Origin: Amycolatopsis bartoniae
GTDB lineage: Bacteria > Actinomycetota > Actinomycetes > Mycobacteriales > Pseudonocardiaceae
Assembly: GCF_014191255.1 (NCBI RefSeq)
Contig: NZ_JACHWH010000001.1
Location: 682,001 to 746,000, forward strand
DNA: 64,000 bases
Direction: 5' to 3'
Part shown: positions 1 through 8,560 of the stretch, piece after piece
Position numbering within the stretch: position 1 is the first letter of the stretch
Layout: every line of letters starts with the position of its first letter
Made by a program: the position numbers and the translations under genes
Notes under the pieces: generated by a model
What the model saw: the letters and a program-made list of their open reading frames with translations, nothing else
What the model was told of the DNA's origin: nothing
The model's database searches: none

Positions 1-2
1 CG

Positions 3-752
3 GTAATTGCGGGTCCATTCCTAGTTACCGCTTTGGTCTATTGTACCTCGGCGGGAGTAGCTCTTATCATCGCTGCATTCGCTGGAACTATGGGTGCTAT
101 ATTGTTCGCGAAGGCACCCATTGTGGCGGCCGTCGCTCGAACTCGATCTCGAGCGGCAGATATCGTCGTGACAGAGCATGTTCGACTACTTGCTCAGCCC
201 GGACTGCAGACAATATTGACCACTAGTGCACTGATGGCAATGAGCGCAGGGGCAATTACCCTATCGGTGCCCGCGTTCGCGGAGGGGCATGGGAGTGCGG
301 CCAGTGCTGGTCTTATTTTAGGTTCATTCGCTGCGGGTTCGATTTTTGGCGGTATGGCCCTGACGTTCGTTAGGTTGAGGGCCGATACGCCTTTTGCGTA
401 CACCGCTGCTTTGGCTGTGTCAGCCGGAACGGCAGTCCTTCTAGTGGTCGTCAACACTATTCCATGGATGATGGTTGTTGCTTGGGCCGTAGGGCTTCCT
501 ACGGCGCCGTCAGCGGCCATCTCGTTCGCGCTGCTCAATCGCCATTCCCCGGCCCATCGAATCACGACAGCGTTCGGCTTCTTCAACTCGGCCATCACGG
601 GCGGCACAGCTGCCGGTAGTGCTTTGTGCGGTGCGCTGCTGCAGAGTTTTGGATCTGCATGGGGGTTCATGTTCGCTGTCGGCCTTGGAGGGCTATCCGC
701 ACTAGTCTGTATATTGCGTTACCGCTCACTGCAACCGAGAAAGATATGTTGA
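3..752 (+). CDS. MFS transporter, C-terminal part (5' end outside window)
   Basis: The frame is open from the left edge, so the gene begins upstream; the visible part is about 249 residues. It is a hydrophobic polytopic membrane protein with several Ala/Gly-rich transmembrane stretches and short basic loops (RTRSRAA, RYRSLQPRK), as in the C-terminal half of small drug- or sugar-efflux major facilitator proteins. Glycine-rich helices such as GSFAAGSIFGGMA and FNSAITGGTAAGSALCGALL fit MFS helices. Substrate cannot be told. Base composition is clearly less GC-rich than the genes after it, with many A/T third codon positions, which suggests recent acquisition. Confidence 0.7.
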   Translation, partial: VIAGPFLVTALVYCTSAGVALIIAAFAGTMGAILFAKAPIVAAVARTRSRAADIVVTEHVRLLAQPGLQTILTTSALMAMSAGAITLSVPAFAEGHGSAASAGLILGSFAAGSIFGGMALTFVRLRADTPFAYTAALAVSAGTAVLLVVVNTIPWMMVVAWAVGLPTAPSAAISFALLNRHSPAHRITTAFGFFNSAITGGTAAGSALCGALLQSFGSAWGFMFAVGLGGLSALVCILRYRSLQPRKIC

Positions 753-769
753 AACTGCACTGACCGTAT

Positions 770-826
770 CACTTTCGTGGCTTGTGGAGCCTGCAGTTTA
801 GGCCAGGCCTGTAAACCGTAAAAGTG
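770..826. other. Structured intergenic region, possible three-way hairpin
   Basis: Between the MFS gene and menA, which converge, an outer pair CACTTT (770-775) / AAAGTG (821-826) encloses two hairpins: GGCT-TGTGG-AGCC (779-791) and GTTTAGGCC-A-GGCCTGTAAAC (796-816, one 2-base bulge). It could be a bidirectional terminator for the two converging genes, or a recombination-type structure at the edge of the lower-GC segment. The pairing is seen in the sequence; either role is inference. Confidence 0.35.
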
Positions 827-836
827 GCTGACCAGA

Positions 837-1718
837 TCAGCTCAATCCCAACGCAACCCCGCTGAGCACCGACCACCCCAGCATCACCAGTCCGGTGTCG
901 CGGAGCACCGGAATCAACCCCCGCCCCGTCCCGCCGGTCACGATGGCCTTCACGGGGCCCCACAGCAGCACCGCCGTGACCAGGCCGATCAACACCAACG
1001 GGTGCCACACCCCGAGCAGCACCGTCACCACGTACGGCACCGTGACCAGCGCCAGGTACAACCGACGAGTGCCGCCGTCACCCAGGCGGACGGCCAGCGT
1101 GTTCTTGCCGACCTCACGGTCCGTGGGAATGTCACGCAGGTTGTTCGCCGTCAGCACGGCCATCGAGAAGCAGCCCACGGCCACCGCGGCGCCGAGCGCC
1201 GCCCAGCTCACCCGGCCGGCCTGCACGTACACCGTGCCGAGCACCGCTGCCAGGCCGAAGAACACGAACACCGCGATCTCGCCGAGCCCGGCGTACCCGT
1301 ACGGCTTCTTCCCGCCCGTGTAGAACCACGCGCCGAGGATGCACGCCGCCCCCAGGATCAACAGCCACCAGTGCCCCGAAAAAACCACGAGCACCAGGCC
1401 CAGCACCCCCGCCAGCCCGAGGCAGCCGAGAGCCGCTCCCAGCACCAGGCGTGGCGCCGCGACACCCGAACCGACCAGTCGCAGCGGGCCGACGCGGTTC
1501 TCGTCCGTGCCCCGGATGCCGTCCGAATAGTCGTTGGCGAAGTTCACGCCGATGATCAGCGACAGCGCGACCAGCAGCGCCAGCAGCGACTGCCACCACG
1601 AGAAAGCACCCAGCTGGATTGTCGCGCCGACTCCCGCCACCACCGGGGCCACCGCGTTCGGCAGGGTCCGCGGGCGCGCGCCCTCGACCCATTGTGCAAC
1701 TGTCGCCATGTCACCCAT
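837..1718 (-). CDS. menA: 1,4-dihydroxy-2-naphthoate polyprenyltransferase MenA
   Basis: Membrane UbiA-family prenyltransferase that joins a polyprenyl diphosphate to 1,4-dihydroxy-2-naphthoate, giving demethylmenaquinone. The 293-residue protein has the N-terminal [12 protein letters not shown] stretch typical of MenA and the Mg-diphosphate motif [12 protein letters not shown] at residues 62-73. A second conserved loop, [22 protein letters not shown], lies near residue 190. About eight to nine hydrophobic helices are visible. A second ATG sits three codons in (1709), so the start may be 1709. It is the first of three minus-strand menaquinone genes, and the polyprenyl synthase at 38316 could make its prenyl donor. 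Confidence 0.95.
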   Translation of the reverse strand: MGDMATVAQWVEGARPRTLPNAVAPVVAGVGATIQLGAFSWWQSLLALLVALSLIIGVNFANDYSDGIRGTDENRVGPLRLVGSGVAAPRLVLGAALGCLGLAGVLGLVLVVFSGHWWLLILGAACILGAWFYTGGKKPYGYAGLGEIAVFVFFGLAAVLGTVYVQAGRVSWAALGAAVAVGCFSMAVLTANNLRDIPTDREVGKNTLAVRLGDGGTRRLYLALVTVPYVVTVLLGVWHPLVLIGLVTAVLLWGPVKAIVTGGTGRGLIPVLRDTGLVMLGWSVLSGVALGLS

Positions 1719-1733
1719 TGTGGTGGACGGCTG

Positions 1734-1871
1734 TTACTCCCCGTCAGTCGGGACGGCCCAGGTGAGCGTGCCGCTGCCCGGCTCGTCCGTCACCTGGGAG
1801 GCGGCCGCGACCGGGGCGGCGGCGATCGCGAGCGTCACGAAGGCGAGGGCCGCGAGAGCGAAGCGTTTCAT
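1734..1871 (-). CDS. Small secreted peptide, 45 residues
   Basis: A short ORF with a textbook signal peptide: KR at residues 2-3, a hydrophobic Ala/Leu core, and a likely cleavage near AAA-SQ at about residues 23-25. The mature part would be only about 20 residues, acidic, ending PTDGE. It lies 31 bp downstream of menE on the same strand and just before menA. No strong ribosome-binding site is visible. I do not recognise a family. It may be a true small exported peptide or a fortuitous ORF in GC-rich DNA; the signal-peptide pattern favours the former. Confidence 0.5.
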   Translation of the reverse strand: MKRFALAALAFVTLAIAAAPVAAASQVTDEPGSGTLTWAVPTDGE

Positions 1872-1902
1872 CCGCTGAGTGAAAAACGGTAACCCGGCCG
1901 TG

Positions 1903-3033
1903 TCAACCGAGTGTGGCGAAAACGTGCGACACCACGGCCGCGCGGTCGACCTTCCCCGGCCCCCGCAACGGCAGCGCGTCCACGAACGCGAACCGCTTCG
2001 GCACCGCCGGTGCTCCCACTTCGGCGCGAACCGCCGCCCGCAGATCCGCCTCGGCCACCGGCTCCTCGGCCACCACCGCCGCCGCCACGACCTGCCCCCA
2101 CTCGGCGTCCGGCAGGCCCACGACACAGGCTTCCCGCACCCCGGCGACGGCGCCGAGTGCCCGTTCGACCGCGGCCGCGGGCACCTTGACGCCGCCGGTG
2201 TTGATCACGTCGTCGAGCCGCCCCAGCACTTCGAGCCTGCCGTCCACGAGCCTGCCGCGGTCGCCGGTCCGGAACCAGCCGTCGACCAGGGCCTCCGCCG
2301 TCAGATCGGGTCGCAGGCGGTAACCGTGCGTGAGCACGGGACCTGCGATGAGCACCCGGTCGTCCGTTCCGATCCGCACCTCGACGCCGTCGAGCGGAAC
2401 GCCGTCGTACACGCACCCGCTGGCGGTCTCGCTCATCCCGTACGCGGGCACGATGCGCACTCCCGCGTCCAGAGCCCGCTCGCGCAGCGCGGCCGATGTC
2501 GCCGCCGCGCCGATGATGATCGCGTCGAAGGCCCGCGCCGCATCCAGACCCCGCCCGCCTCCGTCGAGGATGCGCGTGAGTTGCGTCGGGACCAGCGCGG
2601 TGTACCGCGGCCCGTCCTCGGCCAGCACGGCCGCTGCGGCGGACGCGAACAGCTCGCCGTCGAAGTGACCCGGCGGCAGTGCCGCGCAGGTCGTGCCCGC
2701 CAGCAGCGACCGGACGATCACCTGCAGGCCACCGATGTACTGCGCGGGTGTGGCGAGCAGCCAGTGCCCCGGCCCGCCGAGCCGCTGATGGGTCGCGAGA
2801 GCCGAGGCGCGCAACGCGTCCGCCGAAAGCAGCACACCCTTCGGCTCGCCCGTTGAACCCGACGTCGCGATGATCACCGCCGTCCCGGGCTCGACGGGCT
2901 GCTCCGGCGCCATCGCGTCCCGCAGGCCTGTCGACCCGGGCGCCAGCGGGAGCACCGCCGTCCCACCGTCGAGCGCGTCGGCCACAGCCTTCCGCAGCTC
3001 GTCGACCGATCCGTCAACCAGAACCTCGCGCAC
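1903..3033 (-). CDS. menE: o-Succinylbenzoate-CoA ligase MenE
   Basis: Adenylate-forming enzyme that activates o-succinylbenzoate to its CoA thioester, the substrate of MenB. The protein is 376 residues from the GTG at 3033, short like other actinobacterial MenE. It shows the AMP-binding P-loop TSGSTGEPKGV at residues 58-68, an adenine-site segment YGMSETASG and the hinge-region motif GWFRTGDRG. The open frame continues upstream into menB antisense sequence; the GTG 8 bp after the menB stop is chosen because it gives the family N-terminus and sits in the expected gap. It is cotranscribed with menB, giving consecutive pathway steps. Confidence 0.92.
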   Translation of the reverse strand: MREVLVDGSVDELRKAVADALDGGTAVLPLAPGSTGLRDAMAPEQPVEPGTAVIIATSGSTGEPKGVLLSADALRASALATHQRLGGPGHWLLATPAQYIGGLQVIVRSLLAGTTCAALPPGHFDGELFASAAAAVLAEDGPRYTALVPTQLTRILDGGGRGLDAARAFDAIIIGAAATSAALRERALDAGVRIVPAYGMSETASGCVYDGVPLDGVEVRIGTDDRVLIAGPVLTHGYRLRPDLTAEALVDGWFRTGDRGRLVDGRLEVLGRLDDVINTGGVKVPAAAVERALGAVAGVREACVVGLPDAEWGQVVAAAVVAEEPVAEADLRAAVRAEVGAPAVPKRFAFVDALPLRGPGKVDRAAVVSHVFATLG

Positions 3034-3040
3034 GGGTACC

Positions 3041-3991
3041 TCAGTAGTAGTAAGGGAAGTTCGACCAGTCGGGTGAGCGTTTCTCCAGGAACGAGTCACG
3101 CCCCTCGACCGCCTCGTCCTGCATGTACGCCAGCCGGGTGGTCTCGCCCGCGAACAACTGCTGGCCCACGAGCCCGTCGTCGATGAGGTTGAACGCGTAC
3201 TTGAGCATGCGCTGCGCCGTCGGGGACTTGCCGTTGACCTCCCACGCCCACTGCAACGCGTCGGCTTCGAGCGAGGCGTGCGGCACGACGGCGTTGACCG
3301 CGCCCATGGCGTGCATCTGCTCGGCGGTGTACTCGCGGCCGAGGAAGAAGATCTCGCGCGCGAACTTCTGCCCGACCTGCCGCGCCAGGTACGCCGAGCC
3401 GTACCCGCCGTCGAACGACCCGACGTCGGCGTCCGTCTGCTTGAAGCGGGCGTGCTCGGCCGAGGCGAGCGTGAGGTCGCACACCACGTGCAGCGAGTGA
3501 CCGCCACCCGCGGCCCAGCCCGGCACCACGCAGATCACGACCTTCGGCATGAACCTGATCAGGCGCTGGACCTCGAGGATGTGCAGTCGGCCGGCGCGCG
3601 CGGGGTCCACCGTGTCGGAGGTCTCCCCGCTCGCGTACTGATAGCCGGACCTTCCGCGAATACGCTGGTCTCCGCCGGAGCAGAACGCCCAGCCGCCGTC
3701 CTTCGGCGACGGGCCGTTGCCGGTGAGCAGCACGCAGCCGACGTCGGAGCTCATCCGGGCGTGATCGAGCGCGCGGTAGAGCTCGTCCACCGTGTGCGGC
3801 CGGAAGGCGTTGCGGACCTCGGGACGGTCGAACGCGATGCGCACGACGCGCTTGCCGGAGCGTGCTTCGGCGGAGCGGTGGTAAGTGATGTCGGTGAAGC
3901 CGAAACCCTCGACCTCGGTCCACGCGGAGGGGTCGAACAGCTCGGAAACCTGGGCGTCATGCACGTTTGGGAGAATAGGACGTGTGGCCAT
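3041..3991 (-). CDS. menB: 1,4-dihydroxy-2-naphthoyl-CoA synthase MenB
   Basis: Crotonase-fold enzyme that closes the ring of o-succinylbenzoyl-CoA in menaquinone synthesis. The 316 residues contain the oxyanion-hole segments CSGGDQ and GWAAGGGHSLH, the active-site segment DVGSFDGGYGS characteristic of MenB among crotonases, and the C-terminal SPDWSNFPYYY end typical of the family. The start ATG at 3991 gives MATRPILPN. Only 30 bp separate it from the divergent menD start, so promoter elements for one or both genes must lie inside the opposite coding region. Confidence 0.96.
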   Translation of the reverse strand: MATRPILPNVHDAQVSELFDPSAWTEVEGFGFTDITYHRSAEARSGKRVVRIAFDRPEVRNAFRPHTVDELYRALDHARMSSDVGCVLLTGNGPSPKDGGWAFCSGGDQRIRGRSGYQYASGETSDTVDPARAGRLHILEVQRLIRFMPKVVICVVPGWAAGGGHSLHVVCDLTLASAEHARFKQTDADVGSFDGGYGSAYLARQVGQKFAREIFFLGREYTAEQMHAMGAVNAVVPHASLEADALQWAWEVNGKSPTAQRMLKYAFNLIDDGLVGQQLFAGETTRLAYMQDEAVEGRDSFLEKRSPDWSNFPYYY

Positions 3992-4021
3992 GATGACGGA
4001 CGACACACCGGGAGGCGCCTG

Positions 4022-5677
4022 GTGAACCCGTCGACGGCGCAGGCCAGGGTGCTGGTGGACGAACTCGTTCGCAACACCGTTTCCCACGTCGTGCTGTGCC
4101 CCGGCTCGCGCAACGCGCCGCTGTCGCTCGCGCTCCACGACGCGGCGGTGGCCGGGCGCCTGCAGCTGCACGTCCGGGTCGACGAGCGCGGCGCGGCCTT
4201 CCTCGCGCTGGGCATGGCGGCACGCACGGGACGTCCGGTCGCGGTGGTCTGCACCTCGGGCACGGCGGCCGCGAACTTCCACCCGGCGGTGCTGGAGGCC
4301 GACCGCGCCGGCGTGCCGTTGATCGTGCTGACCGCCGACCGGCCGCCGGAGCTGCGTGCGGCGGGGGCGAACCAGGTCATCGAGCAGCAGCACCTCTACG
4401 GCAACGCGGTCCGGTACTTCGACGAGCTCGCCGTCGCCGAGCGCCGGGCGGGGCAGAACGCGTACTGGCGCAGCCAGATTTGCCGCGCCTGGAACGCCGC
4501 GTACGGCGAGTGGCGCTGCGGGCCCGTGCACCTCAACATCCCGTTCCGCGAGCCGCTCGTGCCCGACGGGTCCGACGACTGGTACGAGTCGCTGGACGGC
4601 CGTCCCCGCGGTGGACGCTGGACCGAGCTGCCGGACTTCGGCGCGCTGCCGTCGTCCGTGGTCCCGTCCGCGCGCTGCGGGCTGGTGATCGCGTCCGACA
4701 GCGGGGTCCACGCCGCGAGCGAGTGGGCGGAGCGACACGGCTGGCCGGTGGTGTCCGAGACCGGGGGCCTCGGACTGGCCGGGGCGACGGGCATCGCGAG
4801 TGGCGTGTGGCTGCTGGGGGCGGAGCAGTTCATCGCCCGGCACAAGCCCGAGCAGGTGCTGTGCATCGGGCGGCCGACGGTGTTCCGGCAGGTGCAGGCG
4901 TTGCTGTCGGACGCGGACGTCGAGGTGTTGCTGGTGCGCCCGGACTCGGACTGGCCGGCGCCCGCGCACAACGTCCGGCAGGTCGGCCAGTGGTTCGACG
5001 AGCCGACGAAGCCCGCCGACCCGGACTGGCTGGCCTCCTGGCAGCGGGCGGACGAGGCGGCGTCCGCGGCGGTGAGCACCGCGCTGCGGCAGGAGGAGTG
5101 GCCGAGTGGGTTGCGGATCGCGACCGAGCTGATCGACGCGCTGCCGCCCGAAGCACTCCTGGTCGTGGGCTCCTCGAACCCGACGCGGGACGTCGCGCTG
5201 GCCGGGCGGATGCGGCCCGACGTGCTGGTCCACCGCAACCGCGGCGTGGCGGGCATCGACGGCACGGTGTCCACCGCGATCGGCGCGGCGAGCGCGCACC
5301 GCGGGCAGTCCTACGCGCTGCTGGGCGACCTGACGTTCCTCCACGACGTCAACGCGCTGCTCGCCGACGACCGGCCCGACCTCACCATCGTGGTGCTCAA
5401 CGACGACGGCGGCGGCATCTTTTCGCTGCTGGAGCAGGGTGCGCCCGAGCACCGCGACTCGTTCGAGCGGGTCTTCGGCACACCGCACGGGGCGAACCTC
5501 GGCGCGTTGTGCGCGGGCTTCAACGTGCCGCACCAGCTGGTGTCGAGCCTGGCGGAGTTCCGCTCGGCGCTGCGGCCCGCGCCGGGGTTGCGCGTGGTCG
5601 AGGTCCGCGTCGACCGGACCCGGCACCGGGACCTGCACGCGCGCGTGCGGGCGGCGGTCGCGGACGCGCTGGCGTAG
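4022..5677 (+). CDS. menD: SEPHCHC synthase MenD
   Basis: Thiamine-diphosphate enzyme that adds a succinyl-semialdehyde unit from 2-oxoglutarate to isochorismate, the first committed menaquinone step. The 551-residue protein begins with VLVDELVRNTV and CPGSRNAPL, has the conserved catalytic-glutamate region VDERGAAFLALGMA, the CTSGTAAANFHPA segment, and a C-terminal TPP-binding part (LGDLTFLHDVNAL, then VVLNDDGGGIFSLLEQ). Start GTG 4022 is preceded by GGAGG at 4011-4015 with 6-nt spacing. It is divergent from menB. The M. tuberculosis counterpart Rv0555 is likewise followed by a small membrane protein and MgtA, as here. Confidence 0.96.
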   Translation: MNPSTAQARVLVDELVRNTVSHVVLCPGSRNAPLSLALHDAAVAGRLQLHVRVDERGAAFLALGMAARTGRPVAVVCTSGTAAANFHPAVLEADRAGVPLIVLTADRPPELRAAGANQVIEQQHLYGNAVRYFDELAVAERRAGQNAYWRSQICRAWNAAYGEWRCGPVHLNIPFREPLVPDGSDDWYESLDGRPRGGRWTELPDFGALPSSVVPSARCGLVIASDSGVHAASEWAERHGWPVVSETGGLGLAGATGIASGVWLLGAEQFIARHKPEQVLCIGRPTVFRQVQALLSDADVEVLLVRPDSDWPAPAHNVRQVGQWFDEPTKPADPDWLASWQRADEAASAAVSTALRQEEWPSGLRIATELIDALPPEALLVVGSSNPTRDVALAGRMRPDVLVHRNRGVAGIDGTVSTAIGAASAHRGQSYALLGDLTFLHDVNALLADDRPDLTIVVLNDDGGGIFSLLEQGAPEHRDSFERVFGTPHGANLGALCAGFNVPHQLVSSLAEFRSALRPAPGLRVVEVRVDRTRHRDLHARVRAAVADALA

Positions 5678-5917
5678 TGCCGGCGTAGTGCACCGTTGGG
5701 CATCTCGTACTCGTGCGAACGGGCCGTTCGCTCGGGTGCGAGCTGCCCGTCGAGGCAGAGTTCGCCCCTCGTGCGCTGGGGGAGTGTGCGGCAGATTTCC
5801 TGACAGGACTTGGGTTTTGCGTCGGCCATACCAGATGTCTTGGTCAACGGGAAACGGAAGATCGTCCCAGTCGGTAAGACCCTCCTAAAGGCCGTAGGCG
5901 GTTGCCCGGTTTCTCGC

Positions 5918-5923
5918 TAGCTT
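5918..5923 (+). promoter_or_regulatory. -10 element TAGCTT for a leaderless start
   Basis: TAGCTT lies 6 nt before the ATG at 5930, placing the transcription start at or next to the start codon. No Shine-Dalgarno sequence precedes the ATG. This fits a leaderless mRNA, common in actinobacteria. No convincing -35 was found. Confidence 0.45.
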
Positions 5924-5929
5924 TCCGGC

Positions 5930-7447
5930 ATGCGTCAGCGAACTCGAGCGGGCCTGGGGGCTGTGGCCACTGGCATCGCGACCATCCTGTTCACCGCCAC
6001 TGCTTCCGCCGCGCCAGCGGCCGGAGCATCCGGCGTGGGTGACCCGTACTACCCGTACGCCGGCAACGGTGGGTACGACGTCTCCCACTACGACATCCGG
6101 CTCACCTACCAGCCGTCCACCGACCAGCTGTCCGGCACCACGACGATCCTCGCCAGGACAACGCAGGAGCTGTCGAGCTTCGACCTCGACTTCGGCCTGC
6201 ACGTCAACTCCGTCCTGGTCAACAACGTCCCGGCGACGTTCCACGCCGACCCGAGCGAGAACGGCGAGCTGGTCGTGACGCCGGGGAAGGCGCTGGCGAA
6301 GAACCAGACGATCACGGTCGTCGTGAACTACGCCGACACCCCGTCGAAGGTGGTCATCGACGGCTACACGGCGTGGAAGAAGACGCCCGACGGGGCGCTG
6401 GCGGTCGACGAACCGCAGAACTCGCAGTGGTGGTTCCCGGCCAACGACCACCCGACCGACAAGGCGACCTACGACGTGTCGGTCGAGGTGCCGGACAACG
6501 CCGTCGCGCTGTCGAACGGCACGCTCGTCCGGACCACGAAGCAGCGGGCGGGCTGGACGCGCTGGAACTGGCGCAGCACCCAGCCGCAGGCGACGTACCT
6601 CACCACGCTGGAGGTGGGCGCGTTCGAGGTCAACCAGTCGACCACGCCGGACGGGAAGCCATTCGTCACCGCCTACGACCCGGCGGCCGGTGCTTCGCTG
6701 GACGCGGCGAAGGCGAGCGTCGAGCGGACGCCCGAGATCGACGGCTTCCTCGCGACCCAGTTCGGGCCCTTCCCGTTCGAGGCCGAGGGCGGGGTGGTGT
6801 CGACGGGCCTGAACTTCGCGCTGGAGGCGCAGACGCGCCCGGTGTACGGCGCGACGTTCTTCCGGTCGGGCAGCAACACCTCGGTGGTCGCGCACGAGAA
6901 CGCGCACCAGTGGTTCGGCGACGCGGTGTCGCTGGGACGCTGGAGCGACATCTGGCTCAACGAGGGTTTCGCGTCGTACGCGGAGTACCTGTGGTCGGAG
7001 CACGAGGGCGAGGGCACGCCGGCGGAGCTGGCGCAGTACGCGTACGACTCCTACCCGGCTGACGACCCGTTCTGGCAGGTGCTGCCGGGCGACCCGGGAG
7101 CGGCGAACCAGTTCGACGACGCCGTGTACGACCGCGGCGCGATGACGCTGCAGGCCCTGCGCACAGCGGTGGGCGATGACGCGTTCTTCACGATCCTGAA
7201 GACCTGGGTGGCGCAGCACAAGGGTGGCGACGCACGGATCCAGGACTTCATCGCGCTGGCCGAGCGGGTCTCCGGAAAGCCGCTGCAGGACCTGTTCACG
7301 ACATGGCTGTTCACGAAGGGCAAGCCGGCAGTGGGCCCGAACGGAGCTGCGGCCGCCTTCCGCACCGCTGGAGTTCCAGTGGCGCCGAAGTCGTACCCGA
7401 AGATCCAGCAGACGCACCGGCTGCTGGCAGCCGCACACCAGTACTGA
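5930..7447 (+). CDS. Secreted M1-family zinc metallopeptidase
   Basis: Predicted extracellular aminopeptidase-type enzyme of 505 residues with a signal peptide (RQRTR, then a hydrophobic core and ASAAPAAGAS). The zinc site is HENAH at 322-326 with the third ligand in NEGFASYAEYLW about 18 residues later (E345). The usual M1 GAMEN exopeptidase loop is replaced by a NFALEAQTRP segment, so strict aminopeptidase specificity is uncertain. At this length it has only the N-terminal beta domain and the catalytic domain, without the large C-terminal domain of PepN. It is monocistronic, ending at a strong hairpin, and probably scavenges peptides. Confidence 0.9.
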   Translation: MRQRTRAGLGAVATGIATILFTATASAAPAAGASGVGDPYYPYAGNGGYDVSHYDIRLTYQPSTDQLSGTTTILARTTQELSSFDLDFGLHVNSVLVNNVPATFHADPSENGELVVTPGKALAKNQTITVVVNYADTPSKVVIDGYTAWKKTPDGALAVDEPQNSQWWFPANDHPTDKATYDVSVEVPDNAVALSNGTLVRTTKQRAGWTRWNWRSTQPQATYLTTLEVGAFEVNQSTTPDGKPFVTAYDPAAGASLDAAKASVERTPEIDGFLATQFGPFPFEAEGGVVSTGLNFALEAQTRPVYGATFFRSGSNTSVVAHENAHQWFGDAVSLGRWSDIWLNEGFASYAEYLWSEHEGEGTPAELAQYAYDSYPADDPFWQVLPGDPGAANQFDDAVYDRGAMTLQALRTAVGDDAFFTILKTWVAQHKGGDARIQDFIALAERVSGKPLQDLFTTWLFTKGKPAVGPNGAAAAFRTAGVPVAPKSYPKIQQTHRLLAAAHQY

Positions 7448-7453
7448 GGCGCC

Positions 7454-7481
7454 GCACCGCCCGCCGGGTGGCGGGCGGTGC
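7454..7481 (+). terminator. Hairpin terminator after the M1 peptidase
   Basis: A perfect 12-bp stem GCACCGCCCGCC / GGCGGGCGGTGC with a GGGT loop, 6 bp after the stop codon. No U-tract follows, as is usual in high-GC actinobacteria. Confidence 0.75.
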
Positions 7482-7674
7482 CGCCCCGGCCCGTGCACCG
7501 CCCCGGTTCGGCCGATCCAGCTCCGCCCGGCCAGGAGGCGGTGCAACTGCTGCGCCCCGGCCCCGCGGCGCCACGCCGCTCACCGCGCCCGATTCCTCCT
7601 GTCACCCCATGTCGATGGGCCAGTCACCCTGCGCCCGGTCTGTGACCGCTCACCATGGGGCTGTTCAGCGTCGC

Positions 7675-7680
7675 TACATT
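7675..7680 (+). promoter_or_regulatory. -10 element TACATT
   Basis: TACATT lies 7 nt upstream of the GTG at 7688, so transcription would start on the start codon itself. This decides in favour of GTG 7688 over the upstream ATG 7655, which would put the element inside the gene. Confidence 0.5.
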
Positions 7681-7687
7681 GGAAGGC

Positions 7688-8155
7688 GTGACGAGAGCAG
7701 AGCGACGGCAGCGCAACGCCCGTCGCGTCGTGCTCGGGGTCGCGGCCTTGATCACCGCCCTGTGTGTGGGGTTGGTGTTCGCGGCCATCCGCAACGACGA
7801 GGCGATCACGAGCCACCTCGGCGCGGCCAACGCCGAGGTCGACTCGGTCTCGTGGGACCGCACGATCATCCGGTTCGAAACCCCGGACGGCATCCTGCAC
7901 ATCCCGGCCAACGGCGTGCTCTACCCGGGCGGCCTGGTGGCGGGCGACCTGGTGCGCATCGAGTACGACACGGCCAACCCGGAACTGGCCCGGGTCGCCG
8001 GCCGCACCGCGACACTCACACTGCTCCCACTGGGCATGACGGCCCTCATCACCTGGGCCGTCGCGGTCGGACTGCTGTGGTGGATCCGCTACCGCGGTCG
8101 CCGCGGTGCTGCGCAGGTCGCCTCGCCCGAGCCCGCCCTCAGCGGGAAGCCCTAG
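7688..8155 (+). CDS. Small two-helix membrane protein, DUF3592-like
   Basis: About 155 residues, beginning VTRAERRQRNARR, then a transmembrane helix (VVLGVAALITALCVGLVFA), an extracytoplasmic beta-rich segment with WDRTIIRFETPDG and AGDLVRIEYDTANPELARV, and a second helix (LGMTALITWAVAVGLLWWI) followed by a basic tail. The order helix, small soluble domain, helix matches DUF3592-type proteins. Position after menD and before an MgtA-like gene parallels Rv0556 of M. tuberculosis. Function unknown. The frame also allows an ATG at 7655. Its stop codon overlaps the stop of the convergent next gene. Confidence 0.75.
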   Translation: MTRAERRQRNARRVVLGVAALITALCVGLVFAAIRNDEAITSHLGAANAEVDSVSWDRTIIRFETPDGILHIPANGVLYPGGLVAGDLVRIEYDTANPELARVAGRTATLTLLPLGMTALITWAVAVGLLWWIRYRGRRGAAQVASPEPALSGKP

Positions 8156-8442
8156 TTTCCCTGGTACTGCTGCGGAACCTGCGGCCCCGGCACCGGCGCC
8201 GCCTGTGCGGCGGCCTGCGCCTGCACCTCCTGGGCCTGTGCCTTCGTCAGGGCGTTCGTCGCGCCGCAGAAGGTGCACACCGTGAAGTACTTCGAGCGGA
8301 TCGGGAACAGCGGGATGAAGAACAGCGTGACCTTCGTGACCGCGCGCCGCAGGGCGTGGGACGTCGGGTTGGTGCAGCGGGCGCACACGTAGGTCGCCGT
8401 CGCCAGGTCCTGCACCTTGGACCGCCAGCCGTAAATGATCAT
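8152..8442 (-). CDS. Zinc-ribbon domain protein
   Basis: A 96-residue protein starting MIIYGWRSK. Two Cys pairs, YVCARC (about residues 19-22) and VCTFCGA (about 55-58), flank a helical stretch with IPLFPIRSKYF, the pattern of a zinc-ribbon protein with a membrane-leaning middle. The C-terminus is a disordered Gln/Ala/Pro-rich tail ending PQQYQGN. Partner and function are unknown. It converges with the upstream gene so closely that the two TAG stops share the palindrome CTAG (8152-8155). Confidence 0.75.
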   Translation of the reverse strand: MIIYGWRSKVQDLATATYVCARCTNPTSHALRRAVTKVTLFFIPLFPIRSKYFTVCTFCGATNALTKAQAQEVQAQAAAQAAPVPGPQVPQQYQGN

Positions 8443-8560
8443 CAGGTCACTCCAACTCGGTAGGGAACGACCTTACCGACGCACGAACCTGCCGCGAAGA
8501 TCCATTCGGCGCAGCTTTTTCGGCTCCCTGCCGTCAGAGCGACACGCGCCCAGGAGCCGG

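Noticed and set aside
3278..4021. Long in-frame extension upstream of menD
   Set aside because: It is antisense to menB; the GTG at 4022 with GGAGG and the MenD family N-terminus fix the start.
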